Assembly: GCA_910586895.1 (NCBI GenBank)
Contig: CAJUIW010000001.1
Location: forward strand, 248,001 to 312,000
Length of the DNA stretch: 64,000 nucleotides
Source of the DNA: an uncultured Muribaculaceae bacterium
GTDB lineage: Bacteria; Bacteroidota; Bacteroidia; Bacteroidales; Muribaculaceae
Reading direction: 5' to 3'
A program made the position numbers and the translations under genes. This document shows positions 54,387 to 63,681 of the stretch, piece after piece; the first letter of the stretch is position 1; every line of letters starts with the position of its first letter. Below the pieces are notes generated by a model. That model saw only the letters and a list, made by a program, of their open reading frames with translations, was not told the DNA's origin and made no database searches.

Positions 54387-54424
54387 GCAGCTGCGCCATA
54401 TCCCTTATGACGCAGCTGCTTTTA
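54387..54424 (+). terminator. Terminator of the GH29-cutC-transglutaminase operon
   Basis: GCAGCTGCG (54387-54395) and CGCAGCTGC (54411-54419) are perfect complements, followed by TTTTATT. Confidence 0.8.
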
Positions 54425-54441
54425 TTAAAGAAAAACCGAAT

Positions 54442-54861
54442 ATGAAAATATTGAAAACCCTTATATTGATGGCAGCACTATTCATGGGTGCGTGTGGCAC
54501 AAAAGCGGCCGACCCAAACGTAAAAGTAATCACTCCACAAGAATTCCGCACAAAGCTTGCGAATGATTCATGCGCATATCTTCTTGATGTGAGAAAACCG
54601 GATGAATTCGCTGACGGGCATCTTAAAGGGGCACATCAACTCAACTGGCTTGACACTGACAGCTTCAAGCAAGGGGCAAAAAGTCTGGACAAAACCAAGA
54701 CTATATATCTCTATTGCCGTAGCGGACGCCGCAGCAATGAAGCAGCCCGCTATCTCACCACTCAAGGATATAATGTAGTGGATATGGAAGGAGGCATCCT
54801 TGCCTGGGAGAAAAACGGATATCCGATAACTACCGCTACCGAGCCTCAGGATAACGACTGA
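54442..54861 (+). CDS. Rhodanese-like lipoprotein
   Basis: 139 residues. The signal peptide ends in a lipobox FMGACG with the lipid-bearing Cys. One rhodanese domain: YLLDVRKPDEFADGHLKGAH and the active-site loop YLYCRSGRRSNEA with the catalytic Cys. Sulfur transfer or redox function in the periplasm. Flanked by terminators on both sides, so a single-gene unit. Confidence 0.9.
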   Translation: MKILKTLILMAALFMGACGTKAADPNVKVITPQEFRTKLANDSCAYLLDVRKPDEFADGHLKGAHQLNWLDTDSFKQGAKSLDKTKTIYLYCRSGRRSNEAARYLTTQGYNVVDMEGGILAWEKNGYPITTATEPQDND

Positions 54862-54886
54862 ATACTGATAAAGCTATATAATATAC

Positions 54887-54929
54887 AAAAAGCATCCGGA
54901 TTGAATACAACCCGGATGCTTTTTATTTG
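54887..54929. terminator. Bidirectional terminator between the rhodanese gene and lpxA
   Basis: AAAAAGCATCCGG (54887-54899) and CCGGATGCTTTTT (54912-54924) are perfect 13-base complements; T-rich tails lie on both sides. Confidence 0.9.
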
Positions 54930-54942
54930 CTATATATAATGC

Positions 54943-55719
54943 TTATACGTAGCCGCGGATAATGCCGCGCTTGGCATTGCGGACAAACATTATGATTTCG
55001 TCGCGTTCGTTTGTTGCAGGGAGCTCTGCCTCAATGCGGGCTATGGCGTCCGACACATTGAGTCCGGAAAGATACAGATAGCGGTACACTTCCTGAATAT
55101 CACGGATCACTTCGCTTGTAAAGCCACGACGACGCAATCCAACAGAATTGATACCGACATATGATATAGGTTCACGGGCTGCCTTGACATAAGGAGGTAT
55201 ATCCTTATTGATAAGAGCACCACCCTGCACCATTACATGAGGTCCAATATGGCAGAACTGGTGAACCAAGGTTCCGCCACCGATGATGGCGAAATTATCC
55301 ACCACTACTTCGCCGGCAAGCTGAGTCGCGTTTGACATGATGACATTATCGCCCACCACACAATCGTGTGCCACGTGGCAATAAGCCATTATCAGACAGT
55401 TGCTGCCCACTACGGTTTTTCCCTTCGATGCAGTGCCACGGTTTACGGTAACGCACTCACGGATTGTAGTGTTGTCACCTATAATGGCCAGTGTTTCCTC
55501 GCCACGGAATTTCAGGTCCTGAGGGATTCCTGAGATGACGGCACCGGGGAATATGTTGCAATTCTTACCGATGCGAGCGCCTTCCATAATGGTGACGTTG
55601 CTACCTATTCGTGTTCCTTCGCCTATCTCTACATTTGCCTCAATGGTCACAAACGGATCTATGACTACACTGGGATGTATCTTGGCGGCCGGATGGATGT
55701 AAGCTAAAGGTTGTTTCAT
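54943..55719 (-). CDS. lpxA: UDP-N-acetylglucosamine acyltransferase LpxA
   Basis: 258 residues. First step of lipid A synthesis: adds a 3-hydroxyacyl chain to UDP-GlcNAc. A left-handed beta helix of hexapeptide repeats (IHPSVVIDPFVTIEANVEIG), with the catalytic His in MAYCHVAHDCVVGDN, and a C-terminal helical part. Last gene of lpxD-lpxC/fabZ-lpxA; 7 bases after the preceding stop. Confidence 0.97.
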   Translation of the reverse strand: MKQPLAYIHPAAKIHPSVVIDPFVTIEANVEIGEGTRIGSNVTIMEGARIGKNCNIFPGAVISGIPQDLKFRGEETLAIIGDNTTIRECVTVNRGTASKGKTVVGSNCLIMAYCHVAHDCVVGDNVIMSNATQLAGEVVVDNFAIIGGGTLVHQFCHIGPHVMVQGGALINKDIPPYVKAAREPISYVGINSVGLRRRGFTSEVIRDIQEVYRYLYLSGLNVSDAIARIEAELPATNERDEIIMFVRNAKRGIIRGYV

Positions 55720-55726
55720 TTACAGG

Positions 55727-57109
55727 TTATTTATTCTTGATAATCTGGGCCATGAACTCACATTCGGAAACGATGCGCTCCCCTACAAAGGCATAGCCTT
55801 TCATAACGGCACATCCTCTGCGAAGTTCGGTCATGAACGACAGATGGAAAATTAGAGTATCGCCGGGAACCACTTTCTGACGGAACTTAACGTTGTCAAT
55901 CTTCATGAAGTAAGTGGAATAGCGTTCGGGGTCATCAACAGTGCTCAGCACCAACAGTCCGCCTGTCTGGGCCATGGCCTCAATCTGAAGTACGCCGGGC
56001 AGTACAGGTTCCTCGGGGAAGTGGCCGGGGAAGAACGGTTCATTGGCTGTAATGTTCTTGACACCTACTATATAATTATCGCCCTTCTCAATAATCTTGT
56101 CGACAAGGAGCATGGGATAACGGTGAGGGAGCAACTGACGGATACGGTTGTTGTCCATTATCGGCTCCTTATTGGGGTCATATACCGGAGCCTGAACATC
56201 CTGACGCTTGATCTCACGACGGATCTTCTTGGCAAACGTTGTATTGATGGAGTGACCGGGGCGGGTAGCGATGACCTTACCCTTGAGCGGACGGCCTATA
56301 AGAGCCAGATCGCCGAGCACGTCAAGCAGCTTATGACGAGCCGGTTCATTTATGAAGTTCAAAGGACGTGCCTGAATGTAGCCAAACTCCTCGACATTCT
56401 TGTGCTCTATGCCCATCATGTCGGCGAGTCCGTCAAGCTCGGCCTGATCCATCTTTGAATCATATATGACTATCGCATTCTCAAGGTCGCCACCTTTGAT
56501 AAGATTGTTCTTGAGCAGCGGCTCTACCTCGCGTACAAATACGAATGTACGGCATCCGGCAATTTCGGTATTGAAATTCTCGATCTGCTCAAGTGAGGCA
56601 AACTGGTTGTTCAGAACGGGAGAATCGTACTGCACCATGACATCCACACTCAGGTCAGAGTCAGGAAGCACTACAATGCTTGCGCCGGTATTTTCATCAA
56701 CCACCTCTATTTTCTGCTTTACGATATAGTAATCCTTCTCAGCGCCCTGCTCTTCGAGGCCGGCTTCGGCTATCTTGTCGCAGTATTCACGTGAGCTTCC
56801 GTCAAGGATGGGAAGTTCAGGACCGTCAACCTTAATAAGCACATTGTCTATTCCGGCAGCATAGAGAGCGGCCATAGCATGTTCAATAGTGCTTACCACC
56901 ACGTCACCACGCTTGATGACAGTACCGCGGTTGGTAGCCGCTACATTTTCGGCAACAGCATCAATGACAGGCTGTCCTTCGAGGTCAACTCGCTGAATCT
57001 TATATCCTGTATTTACCGGTGCCGGCATAAACTCGGCATTTAAAGCAAGGCCTGTATGAAGACCTTTTCCGCTTACAGTGAATGACTGTTTTAGAGTTAC
57101 TTGCTTCAT
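55727..57109 (-). CDS. lpxC: Bifunctional LpxC deacetylase / FabZ dehydratase
   Basis: 460 residues from the ATG at 57109; an in-frame extension to 57148 would overlap lpxD. The N-terminal LpxC half deacetylates UDP-acyl-GlcNAc with zinc: STIEHAMAALYAAGIDNVLI, GPELPILDGSS and RPGHSINTTFA. The C-terminal FabZ half (from about 310) dehydrates 3-hydroxyacyl-ACP: LLPHRYPMLLVDKI, FFPGHFPEEPVLPGVLQIEA. The fusion is typical of Bacteroidota and links lipid A and fatty-acid synthesis. 22 bases after the lpxD stop. Confidence 0.96.
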   Translation of the reverse strand: MKQVTLKQSFTVSGKGLHTGLALNAEFMPAPVNTGYKIQRVDLEGQPVIDAVAENVAATNRGTVIKRGDVVVSTIEHAMAALYAAGIDNVLIKVDGPELPILDGSSREYCDKIAEAGLEEQGAEKDYYIVKQKIEVVDENTGASIVVLPDSDLSVDVMVQYDSPVLNNQFASLEQIENFNTEIAGCRTFVFVREVEPLLKNNLIKGGDLENAIVIYDSKMDQAELDGLADMMGIEHKNVEEFGYIQARPLNFINEPARHKLLDVLGDLALIGRPLKGKVIATRPGHSINTTFAKKIRREIKRQDVQAPVYDPNKEPIMDNNRIRQLLPHRYPMLLVDKIIEKGDNYIVGVKNITANEPFFPGHFPEEPVLPGVLQIEAMAQTGGLLVLSTVDDPERYSTYFMKIDNVKFRQKVVPGDTLIFHLSFMTELRRGCAVMKGYAFVGERIVSECEFMAQIIKNK

Positions 57110-57131
57110 TATATCAAAGTTACGTTTTTTC

Positions 57132-58178
57132 TTATTTACTAATATCACCTTTGAGTCGGCTTATCTCAGCCTCAAGTTCCTTGACTCGGCTGTACAGCTC
57201 AGGCAGATTTTTGATATTCACTGCCTGACGTCCATACTGACGCAAATCCATGGCCGGAGTTCCGAATATGCGGCTACCTGCTTCGATGCTTTTCTGCAGG
57301 CCTGACTGAGCGGCAATCTGCACGCCATCGCCAATACTGATATGTCCGGCAATACCCACCTGACCTCCTACGAGGCAATGTGCCCCGACCTTGGCTGAAC
57401 CGGCAACTCCGGCCTGTGCCGCCATTGCGGTCCACTCGCCGATACGGCAGTTGTGGGCTATCTGAATAAGATTGTCAAGTTTGACTCCCTGCTCTATACG
57501 GGTGCTCCCCATCATAGCACGGTCAACGGTAGTGTTGGCACCAATCTCCACATCGTCGGCAATATCCACATTACCAATCTGAGGAATCTTGTCGAATTTA
57601 CCACCTTCTACCGGAGCAAATCCAAATCCATCGGCGCCTATCACAGCTCCGCTATGAATAATGCACCGGGCGCCTATACGGCATCCATGATACACTTTTA
57701 CTCCGGAATAAAGCACGGTACCGTCACCAACCTTTACCCCATCGCCCAGATAGACGTGCGGATATATCTTAACACCTTTGCCCAATTGAACTCCACGTCC
57801 TACGTATGCGAATGCCCCGATATATGCATCATCAGGCACCTCGACACCTTCGGCAATAAAGCTCGGCTGCTCAACTCCGGTGTACTTGGGGGTCATCATA
57901 TCCTGAACCATGGCAAGCAGGTGGGCCACAGTGGCATACGGATCATCGACACGTATAAGTGTACAATTGACAGGCTGTTCGGTCACGAAGTCGCGCTTTA
58001 CCAGAACTGCGGACGAACCGGTGGTATATAAAAAGTGATTATATTTAATATTTGCAAGAAAGGATATCGCTCCAGGATGTCCCTCCTCTATCTTAGCAAA
58101 AGAATTAATCTTTACGTCGCCGTCACCTTCAACGGTGCCGCCTACGAGTTGTGCTATCTGATTGGCGGAAAACTCCAT
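57132..58178 (-). CDS. lpxD: UDP-3-O-acylglucosamine N-acyltransferase LpxD
   Basis: 348 residues. Third step of lipid A synthesis. The N-terminal uridine-binding domain (ISFLANIKYNHFLYTT) is followed by hexapeptide repeats with the catalytic-type His in LIQIAHNCRIGEW and ENTTIDR-like GANTTVDRAMMG. A C-terminal coil (LYSRVKELEAEISRLKGD) is present. It leads the lpx operon; CATCTTTG upstream (near 58190-58200) is a one-mismatch -7 element. Confidence 0.96.
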   Translation of the reverse strand: MEFSANQIAQLVGGTVEGDGDVKINSFAKIEEGHPGAISFLANIKYNHFLYTTGSSAVLVKRDFVTEQPVNCTLIRVDDPYATVAHLLAMVQDMMTPKYTGVEQPSFIAEGVEVPDDAYIGAFAYVGRGVQLGKGVKIYPHVYLGDGVKVGDGTVLYSGVKVYHGCRIGARCIIHSGAVIGADGFGFAPVEGGKFDKIPQIGNVDIADDVEIGANTTVDRAMMGSTRIEQGVKLDNLIQIAHNCRIGEWTAMAAQAGVAGSAKVGAHCLVGGQVGIAGHISIGDGVQIAAQSGLQKSIEAGSRIFGTPAMDLRQYGRQAVNIKNLPELYSRVKELEAEISRLKGDISK

Positions 58179-58224
58179 TTTTTCTTATTTTTTGCAAAGA
58201 TGCTAATTTTTTTTCACATATCAG

Positions 58225-59058
58225 TCACTTTTGTGCCAAAAGTATGGCCCCGTCGCCTCCGATAGTCACCTTTCCGGACTTAAGCAGATGCCCTACTCCT
58301 TTCTTAAAATCCTTTTTGCTGCAATGCAGGCATCTTTCAATCGCCTCCGGAGCTGACCGTTCGGTGACACCGATTGTGCCTCCGGACTTCAGACGGCGCT
58401 CAATCTCATCAGCTACCTGCGCGCTTCGTTCGCGGGCACTTCCACCCGCCACGAGGTCAATCTTTCCATCCGCACGCACATTTTTCACCGATGCCTTAAG
58501 AGTCTGCCCCACAGTCAGAGAGCCATGCAGTTCATTATGATAGAGAATACCTCTGTGCAGATTATCGACAATACATGTATAACCCACATCGTTACTTCCG
58601 GAAACCAGTGCAGACACAGAAGTGCCGCATCGGTAATCGGCAGGCAGATTGCCAAGATACTTCTCAACTTTTGCCGAAGCAGCTATGCGTCCGCTTGCAT
58701 GGTCAAGATATATATACACAAGATACTCTCCTCCAGGGTGCATTTTGCTTCTCTGTTCCCTATGCGGCACCAGAAGGTCCTTAGGCAGTCCCCAATCAAG
58801 AAATGCACCTACAGCCCCTGTGGCCACGCAACGCAGAAAGGCGAATTCTCCTACCGTAGCATACGGATGCTCGGTGACAGCCACAGGACGGTCATCTGAA
58901 TCACGGTAGACAAACACCTCTATCTCACTCCCTATTTCAGGCAGATCCGTGATATACTTGGACGGCAGAAGCACTTCACTGCCGGCATCGTCGGCAAGAT
59001 ATGCACCAAAATCAACCATACGGCTGACTTTCAATATATTGTATTTTCCTATTTCCAT
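58225..59058 (-). CDS. CvfB-like S1 RNA-binding protein
   Basis: 277 residues. S1-type repeats at the N-terminus (LKVSRMVDFGAYLADDAG, ATGAVGAFLDWGLPKDLLVP) and middle (YTCIVDNLHRGILYHNELHG), then a winged-helix-like C-terminus (KKDFKKGVGHLLKSGKVTIG). This is the layout of CvfB/YitL, an RNA-binding regulator of virulence genes in Staphylococcus; here the target is unknown. A TATCTTTG -7 element lies at 59078-59085, facing the rsmG promoter. Confidence 0.88.
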   Translation of the reverse strand: MEIGKYNILKVSRMVDFGAYLADDAGSEVLLPSKYITDLPEIGSEIEVFVYRDSDDRPVAVTEHPYATVGEFAFLRCVATGAVGAFLDWGLPKDLLVPHREQRSKMHPGGEYLVYIYLDHASGRIAASAKVEKYLGNLPADYRCGTSVSALVSGSNDVGYTCIVDNLHRGILYHNELHGSLTVGQTLKASVKNVRADGKIDLVAGGSARERSAQVADEIERRLKSGGTIGVTERSAPEAIERCLHCSKKDFKKGVGHLLKSGKVTIGGDGAILLAQK

Positions 59059-59077
59059 TATACTTATTTTGAATTTT

Positions 59078-59105
59078 CAAAGATACGTAAAATAACTTAC
59101 CTTTG
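59078..59105. promoter_or_regulatory. Divergent -7 elements between the cvfB-like gene and rsmG
   Basis: Minus strand TATCTTTG (59078-59085) serves the CvfB-like gene, with a leader of about 14 bases. Plus strand TACCTTTG (59098-59105) ends 4 bases before the rsmG ATG at 59110. The two polymerase footprints must overlap, so firing of one promoter may exclude the other. Confidence 0.6.
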
Positions 59106-59109
59106 CCCT

Positions 59110-59733
59110 ATGATAAACATAATACAGCATTATTTCCATAATTTAACTGAAAAACAGGTGGAGCAATTCCGTATGCTCGGCCCGCAGTATCGTGAGTGGA
59201 ATGAAAAAATCAATGTAATATCCCGCAAGGATATCGATAATCTATATACTCACCATATCCTCCACTCTCTATCCATAGGGAAGTTCATCACCCCAGTGGC
59301 ATCCACTACATTTCTCGACATGGGCACAGGAGGAGGATTCCCCGGCATCCCTCTGGCTATTTTATGGCCTGAATGCCAATTCCATCTGATTGACCGTATA
59401 GGTAAGAAAATAAAAGTAGCCCAGTCAATTGCCGAGGCAATAGGGCTCACAAACGTCACTTTCCAGCATGGCGACATAGGAGAATGCCGTAACAAATATG
59501 ACTATGTGGTAAGCCGCGCGGTGATGCGTCTTGACGAACTGGTGCCTCTGATAAGAAAAAATATTTCATCAACTGACCGCAACGCTTTCCCAAATGGATT
59601 GTTATGTTTGAAGGGAGGCGATCTGAGTTCAGAATGCGGCAATGTGCGCCGCCCGATTATTGAGGTTCCACTGTCGGACTATTTCGCGGAACCATTTTTC
59701 GAAACAAAGTCATTAGTTTACGTTGACCTATGA
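59110..59733 (+). CDS. rsmG: 16S rRNA (guanine527-N7)-methyltransferase RsmG
   Basis: 207 residues. Methylates G527 of 16S rRNA with SAM. Motifs: WNEKINVISRKDIDNLYTHH, LDMGTGGGFPGIPLAI (SAM site) and VVSRAVMRLDELVPL. The start is supported by the ATG 4 bases after a -7 element, which suggests a leaderless mRNA. Its stop overlaps the next start by 4 bases. Confidence 0.95.
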   Translation: MINIIQHYFHNLTEKQVEQFRMLGPQYREWNEKINVISRKDIDNLYTHHILHSLSIGKFITPVASTTFLDMGTGGGFPGIPLAILWPECQFHLIDRIGKKIKVAQSIAEAIGLTNVTFQHGDIGECRNKYDYVVSRAVMRLDELVPLIRKNISSTDRNAFPNGLLCLKGGDLSSECGNVRRPIIEVPLSDYFAEPFFETKSLVYVDL

Positions 59734-60371
59734 AAATAAAGCAGTTTGAATTCAATCTATTTGGAGTTAACACATACGTTGTCTGGGACGAGGCTACCCT
59801 TGAGGCAGCTGTGATTGATCCGGGCATGTCATCGCCGGCCGAGGAGAAAGAACTCTCGGATTTCATTGTGATGAATAAGCTTCAGGTAATATCGCTTATA
59901 AACACACATCTGCATATCGACCATACCCTTGGCGATGAATTCGTAGAAGAGCGCTACGGCGTCGGACTAACGGCAAACAGTTCCGACAGCTTTCTCGGGC
60001 AGAACCGTGCCGCACAGGCCCGGATGTTTCATCTGTCAAAGGAACCGGACGGAATCAACATCAATGTCGAGGTAAAAAACGGCGACAAGCTATATTTCGG
60101 TGAGCAGTATCTCGAGGTCATCGAAGTACCCGGCCACTCTCCCGGCTCCATTGCCCTTTATGACCCTAAAGGAAAATTCGTGATAACCGGCGACGCCCTC
60201 TTTGCGGGAAGCATAGGCCGGACAGATTTGCCCGGCGGCGATTTCGCCACACTGATAGGTGCAATACGCTCCCGGCTCCTAAGTCTGCCACCAGACACAA
60301 CAGTCTACCCCGGTCACGGGCCGGCAACCACCATAGGAAGAGAGCTCGCCTCAAATCCATACATACAGTAG
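59730..60371 (+). CDS. MBL-fold metallo-hydrolase (glyoxalase II-like)
   Basis: 213 residues. Zinc motif THLHIDHTLGDEF, further ligands in VPGHSPGSIALY, GDALFAGSIGRTDLPGGDF and YPGHGPATTIG. The pattern matches the hydroxyacylglutathione hydrolase-like group, but Bacteroidota generally lack glutathione, so another thioester or bacillithiol-type substrate is possible. Operon with rsmG. Confidence 0.88.
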   Translation: MKIKQFEFNLFGVNTYVVWDEATLEAAVIDPGMSSPAEEKELSDFIVMNKLQVISLINTHLHIDHTLGDEFVEERYGVGLTANSSDSFLGQNRAAQARMFHLSKEPDGININVEVKNGDKLYFGEQYLEVIEVPGHSPGSIALYDPKGKFVITGDALFAGSIGRTDLPGGDFATLIGAIRSRLLSLPPDTTVYPGHGPATTIGRELASNPYIQ

Positions 60372-60381
60372 AAAGAAGCAA

Positions 60382-61818
60382 TCAGGCAAATGGGTCGTAG
60401 TCATCTATCGACCCATTTCTATTCTGCAGCATATCACGCAACTGCAGGTAATAGTATGAACAGCCTACATTGGCAAGCCGCTGGATAAACATATCTCCGG
60501 TATATCTGATGCCCCGTGTCATCTCCTCCTCTATAAAATGCAGGGCATCATCATCTCGTCCGGACCGGATAAGAGCCAGCGCATTGAGGAGTCCAAATTG
60601 CGGTGTACGGTCAGAGCCTGATTCGTCAGCCTTGCGGATCACATCATATACAGACAATACCTTTCCGTACGCGGCCACACGATATAGCATTTCAGCCATC
60701 AGCTCCACCGCAGCCCCGGGCATCGGTATTCCGCTTATAAAAGCTCCATATAGGAGTGCTGCCGCAGCTCCATAGCGCTGTTCGGCAATCTGCTTTCCAA
60801 CAAATGTAAGAAGCCACTCGCTGTCAATCATACCTGAATTGACTCCGATATAATTCTTGACATCCTCACAGGTGTCAATACTGTCCGCCACTTCAAGCAG
60901 ATGCTCCAGCACATATATGTTGGCAGCCGGTTCACTTAACCGTGCACGCAACAGCGCCACAGCCTCATCCGTCCTACCAACCCGATGATATATATTGGCA
61001 AGCAGCAATCGCGGAGTGTCATTTTCAGGGTTTTCATCTACAAGAGCCCGCACAATTTCAAGGGCCTCATCCTTTGAGATATCTCCGTCAAACAACGCCC
61101 CGGCCCGTATTATACGCCCTTTAAGCGACTGGGGATTAATGGCCAGCGCATATTCGGCAGCCTTCAGAGCCTTGTCTGTATCGTTGAGCTTATCAGCATA
61201 GAATTCGGCAAGCATCAGCCAATACTCCTCGTTGAACGGCTGATCGGCAGTCAGCTCCTCAAGTACAGCCACAGCTTCATCGTACATCTCCGCCTGTTCG
61301 AAGATTTCCGACAGCTCATACATGACCGTGTCAGGGTACTCGGCACACTGCTTGATATTATCATAGTGCTTATGCAGCCAATCATATAGCTTCAGTTCCG
61401 CTGCCGTCTCTATCAGCTTGATAATCTCCTCATCATTAAGCGCACCCTTGGACTGGCGCCAAAGGATATCTGACATCTGCCGTTCGTTTTCATCCGACGA
61501 GCCTGCGTCAAGACGCAGTGACAGCAGCGATTTAAGCGTGCTGTCACCGGTTATTTCCTCCAATGCTATCCGAGCCCCCTCAGTATCACCGGAATCATAG
61601 AGATAATATGCCTTACGTTCACGAAATTCGCGGTCAAGCGGATAGTCACGCACGCCAAGCATCAATGCCTGAAGCTTCGTATACTCGTCATACAAATCAC
61701 AGGCATAGTCATATACTTCCAGCAGCTCATCTCTGTCGAAATGAGCCATGGAGAGTCCTCCACGGACCTCCTCTTTGAACTGACGGTACAGATCCTCGAT
61801 ATAGCTGTCAGAATCCAT
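60382..61818 (-). CDS. Tetratricopeptide repeat protein
   Basis: 478 residues, no signal peptide, so cytoplasmic. Repeated helical pairs of TPR type through most of its length, for example YDEAVAVLEELTADQPFNEE, WLMLAEFYADKLNDTDKALK and RLLLANIYHRVGRTDEAVAL. Very acidic overall. A protein-interaction scaffold of unknown partner. It begins 5 bases after the glnS stop. Its last codons form one arm of a hairpin at 60388-60418. Confidence 0.82.
   Translation of the reverse strand: MDSDSYIEDLYRQFKEEVRGGLSMAHFDRDELLEVYDYACDLYDEYTKLQALMLGVRDYPLDREFRERKAYYLYDSGDTEGARIALEEITGDSTLKSLLSLRLDAGSSDENERQMSDILWRQSKGALNDEEIIKLIETAAELKLYDWLHKHYDNIKQCAEYPDTVMYELSEIFEQAEMYDEAVAVLEELTADQPFNEEYWLMLAEFYADKLNDTDKALKAAEYALAINPQSLKGRIIRAGALFDGDISKDEALEIVRALVDENPENDTPRLLLANIYHRVGRTDEAVALLRARLSEPAANIYVLEHLLEVADSIDTCEDVKNYIGVNSGMIDSEWLLTFVGKQIAEQRYGAAAALLYGAFISGIPMPGAAVELMAEMLYRVAAYGKVLSVYDVIRKADESGSDRTPQFGLLNALALIRSGRDDDALHFIEEEMTRGIRYTGDMFIQRLANVGCSYYYLQLRDMLQNRNGSIDDYDPFA
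60388..60418. terminator. Hairpin inside the 3' end of the TPR gene
   Basis: AAATGGGTCG (60388-60397) and CGACCCATTT (60409-60418) are perfect complements. The plus-strand operon rsmG-MBL ends at 60371, so this stem in the convergent coding sequence is the likely terminator for it. T tract weak. Confidence 0.55.
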
Positions 61819-61823
61819 GGGGA

Positions 61824-63524
61824 TTACTTGTTCTTAGCCTTCTCCCAGCTATCTTTGAGCGCGATAGTGCGGTTGAATATCAGATTGCCGGGCTTACTGT
61901 CGGTATCAGGGGTGAAGTAACCTATTCGCTGGAACTGGAAATGCGAGCCTGCAGCGGCGTTCTCAGCGAGGAACGGTTCAAGCTTCACATTTTCAACGAC
62001 CTTAAGAGAATCCGGGTTAAGAAGTTCGCGGAAGTCCTTATCTGTTTCAGCGGCAGGGTTCTCAACATTGAACAGGCGGTCGTATACACGTACCGTAGCA
62101 TCCACCGCATGAGGTGCGCTCACCCAATGGAGTGTTCCCTTCACCTTACGCATGCTGCCGGGCAGACCGCTGCGTGTCTCAGGATCATAAGTGCAGAGAA
62201 TCTCAACTATATTGCCATTCTCATCCTTGCGGACATCCTCACATTTTATAATGTATGCACCTTTCAGACGCACCTCTCCGCCGGGAGCCAGACGGAAGAA
62301 CTTCTTGGGAGGATTCTCCATGAAGTCATCACGCTCGATATAAATCTCACGGCTGAAGGGCATTGAGTGGGTGCCTGCTGATGCATCTTCCGGATTGTTT
62401 TCCATCTCTACCATTTCAGTCTGACCTTCAGGATAGTTGGTAATCACAACCTTCACCGGATTGATAACAGCCATACCACGTGTGGATATTGCATTCAGAT
62501 CCTCACGTACAGCATGTTCCAGAAGCGAAACACTGTTGAGCGCTTCATATTTCGTGTAACCGATCTTATCGATAAAATTGCGTATGGCACGCGGGGTAAA
62601 TCCACGGCGACGCATGCCTGATATAGTGGGCATACGGGGATCATCCCATCCGGCCACGAGTCCCTCCTTGACGAGCTGCAGCAGTTTGCGCTTGCTCATC
62701 ACGGTATATGTAAGGTTAAGACGGTTGAACTCGATCTGTCGGGGGCAGTAGCTCTCGTCAGCAAGTTCTTTCACAAAGTACTCATACAGCGGACGATGCA
62801 CTACAAACTCCAAAGTACAGATTGAATGTGTGACGCCCTCGAAATAGTCACTCTGACCGTGAGCAAAGTCATACATGGGATAGACGTTCCATTTCGTACC
62901 GGTACGATGATGGGGAGTCTTGATGATACGGTACATTATCGGATCGCGGAAATGCATGTTAGGCGAGGTCATATCAATCTTGGCACGGAGCACACGGGCA
63001 CCTTCGTCAAACTCGCCGGCGTTCATACGCTCAAAAAGGTCAAGATTCTCTTCCGGAGTACGGTTGCGGAACGGGCTTTCCTTACCAGGGGTGGTAGGTG
63101 TACCCTTCTGTTCAGCTATCTGTTCTGAAGTCTGGTCATCAACATAAGCCTTTCCCTCCTTGATCATACGCACGGCAAGATCATACAGCTGAGGGAAATA
63201 ATCGCTGGCATAGTACTCTCTGTTGCCCCAGTCGAAACCGAGCCAGTGTATATCCTCACGTATTGAATCGACATATTCCACATCCTCCTTTACAGGATTA
63301 GTGTCGTCAAAACGCAGATTACATGTTCCGCCAAATTTCTCAGCGATACCGAAGTCCATACATATCGCTTTTGCATGGCCTATGTGGAGATATCCGTTAG
63401 GCTCCGGCGGGAAACGAGTGTTAAGACGTCCGCCGTTCTTACCGGCTTTCAGATCATCAGCCACAAGCTGTTCTACAAAGTTCAGTCCTTTCTTCTGTTC
63501 TTCAGTTTCTTCTATTTCAGCCAT
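61824..63524 (-). CDS. glnS: Glutamine--tRNA ligase
   Basis: 566 residues. Class I synthetase: HIGH motif in RFPPEPNGYLHIGHAKAIC and KMSKS-type motif in YTVMSKRKLLQLV. Also RFDDTNPVKEDVEYVDSI and the C-terminal anticodon-binding beta barrels. The family normally has 550-580 residues. Direct charging of tRNA-Gln suggests the cell does not depend on the GatCAB route for Gln. First gene of an operon with the TPR protein. Confidence 0.96.
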   Translation of the reverse strand: MAEIEETEEQKKGLNFVEQLVADDLKAGKNGGRLNTRFPPEPNGYLHIGHAKAICMDFGIAEKFGGTCNLRFDDTNPVKEDVEYVDSIREDIHWLGFDWGNREYYASDYFPQLYDLAVRMIKEGKAYVDDQTSEQIAEQKGTPTTPGKESPFRNRTPEENLDLFERMNAGEFDEGARVLRAKIDMTSPNMHFRDPIMYRIIKTPHHRTGTKWNVYPMYDFAHGQSDYFEGVTHSICTLEFVVHRPLYEYFVKELADESYCPRQIEFNRLNLTYTVMSKRKLLQLVKEGLVAGWDDPRMPTISGMRRRGFTPRAIRNFIDKIGYTKYEALNSVSLLEHAVREDLNAISTRGMAVINPVKVVITNYPEGQTEMVEMENNPEDASAGTHSMPFSREIYIERDDFMENPPKKFFRLAPGGEVRLKGAYIIKCEDVRKDENGNIVEILCTYDPETRSGLPGSMRKVKGTLHWVSAPHAVDATVRVYDRLFNVENPAAETDKDFRELLNPDSLKVVENVKLEPFLAENAAAGSHFQFQRIGYFTPDTDSKPGNLIFNRTIALKDSWEKAKNK

Positions 63525-63681
63525 TGCAAAATATATGTTAGTGGGTTGTTATTCTGTATATAGTCCGAGCACAAAAGTGCGCATCGGTTCATTAAAATGC
63601 AAAAATAATGCTATTTCCCCAATCATACAAATTTCTTTTCCATGCTGACCATGCTGCAGGCATTGTATGACTGGCCGATTT

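Noticed and set aside
57110..57148. Longer start for lpxC-fabZ
   Set aside because: Would overlap the lpxD coding end; the ATG at 57109 begins the normal LpxC sequence MKQVTLKQSF.
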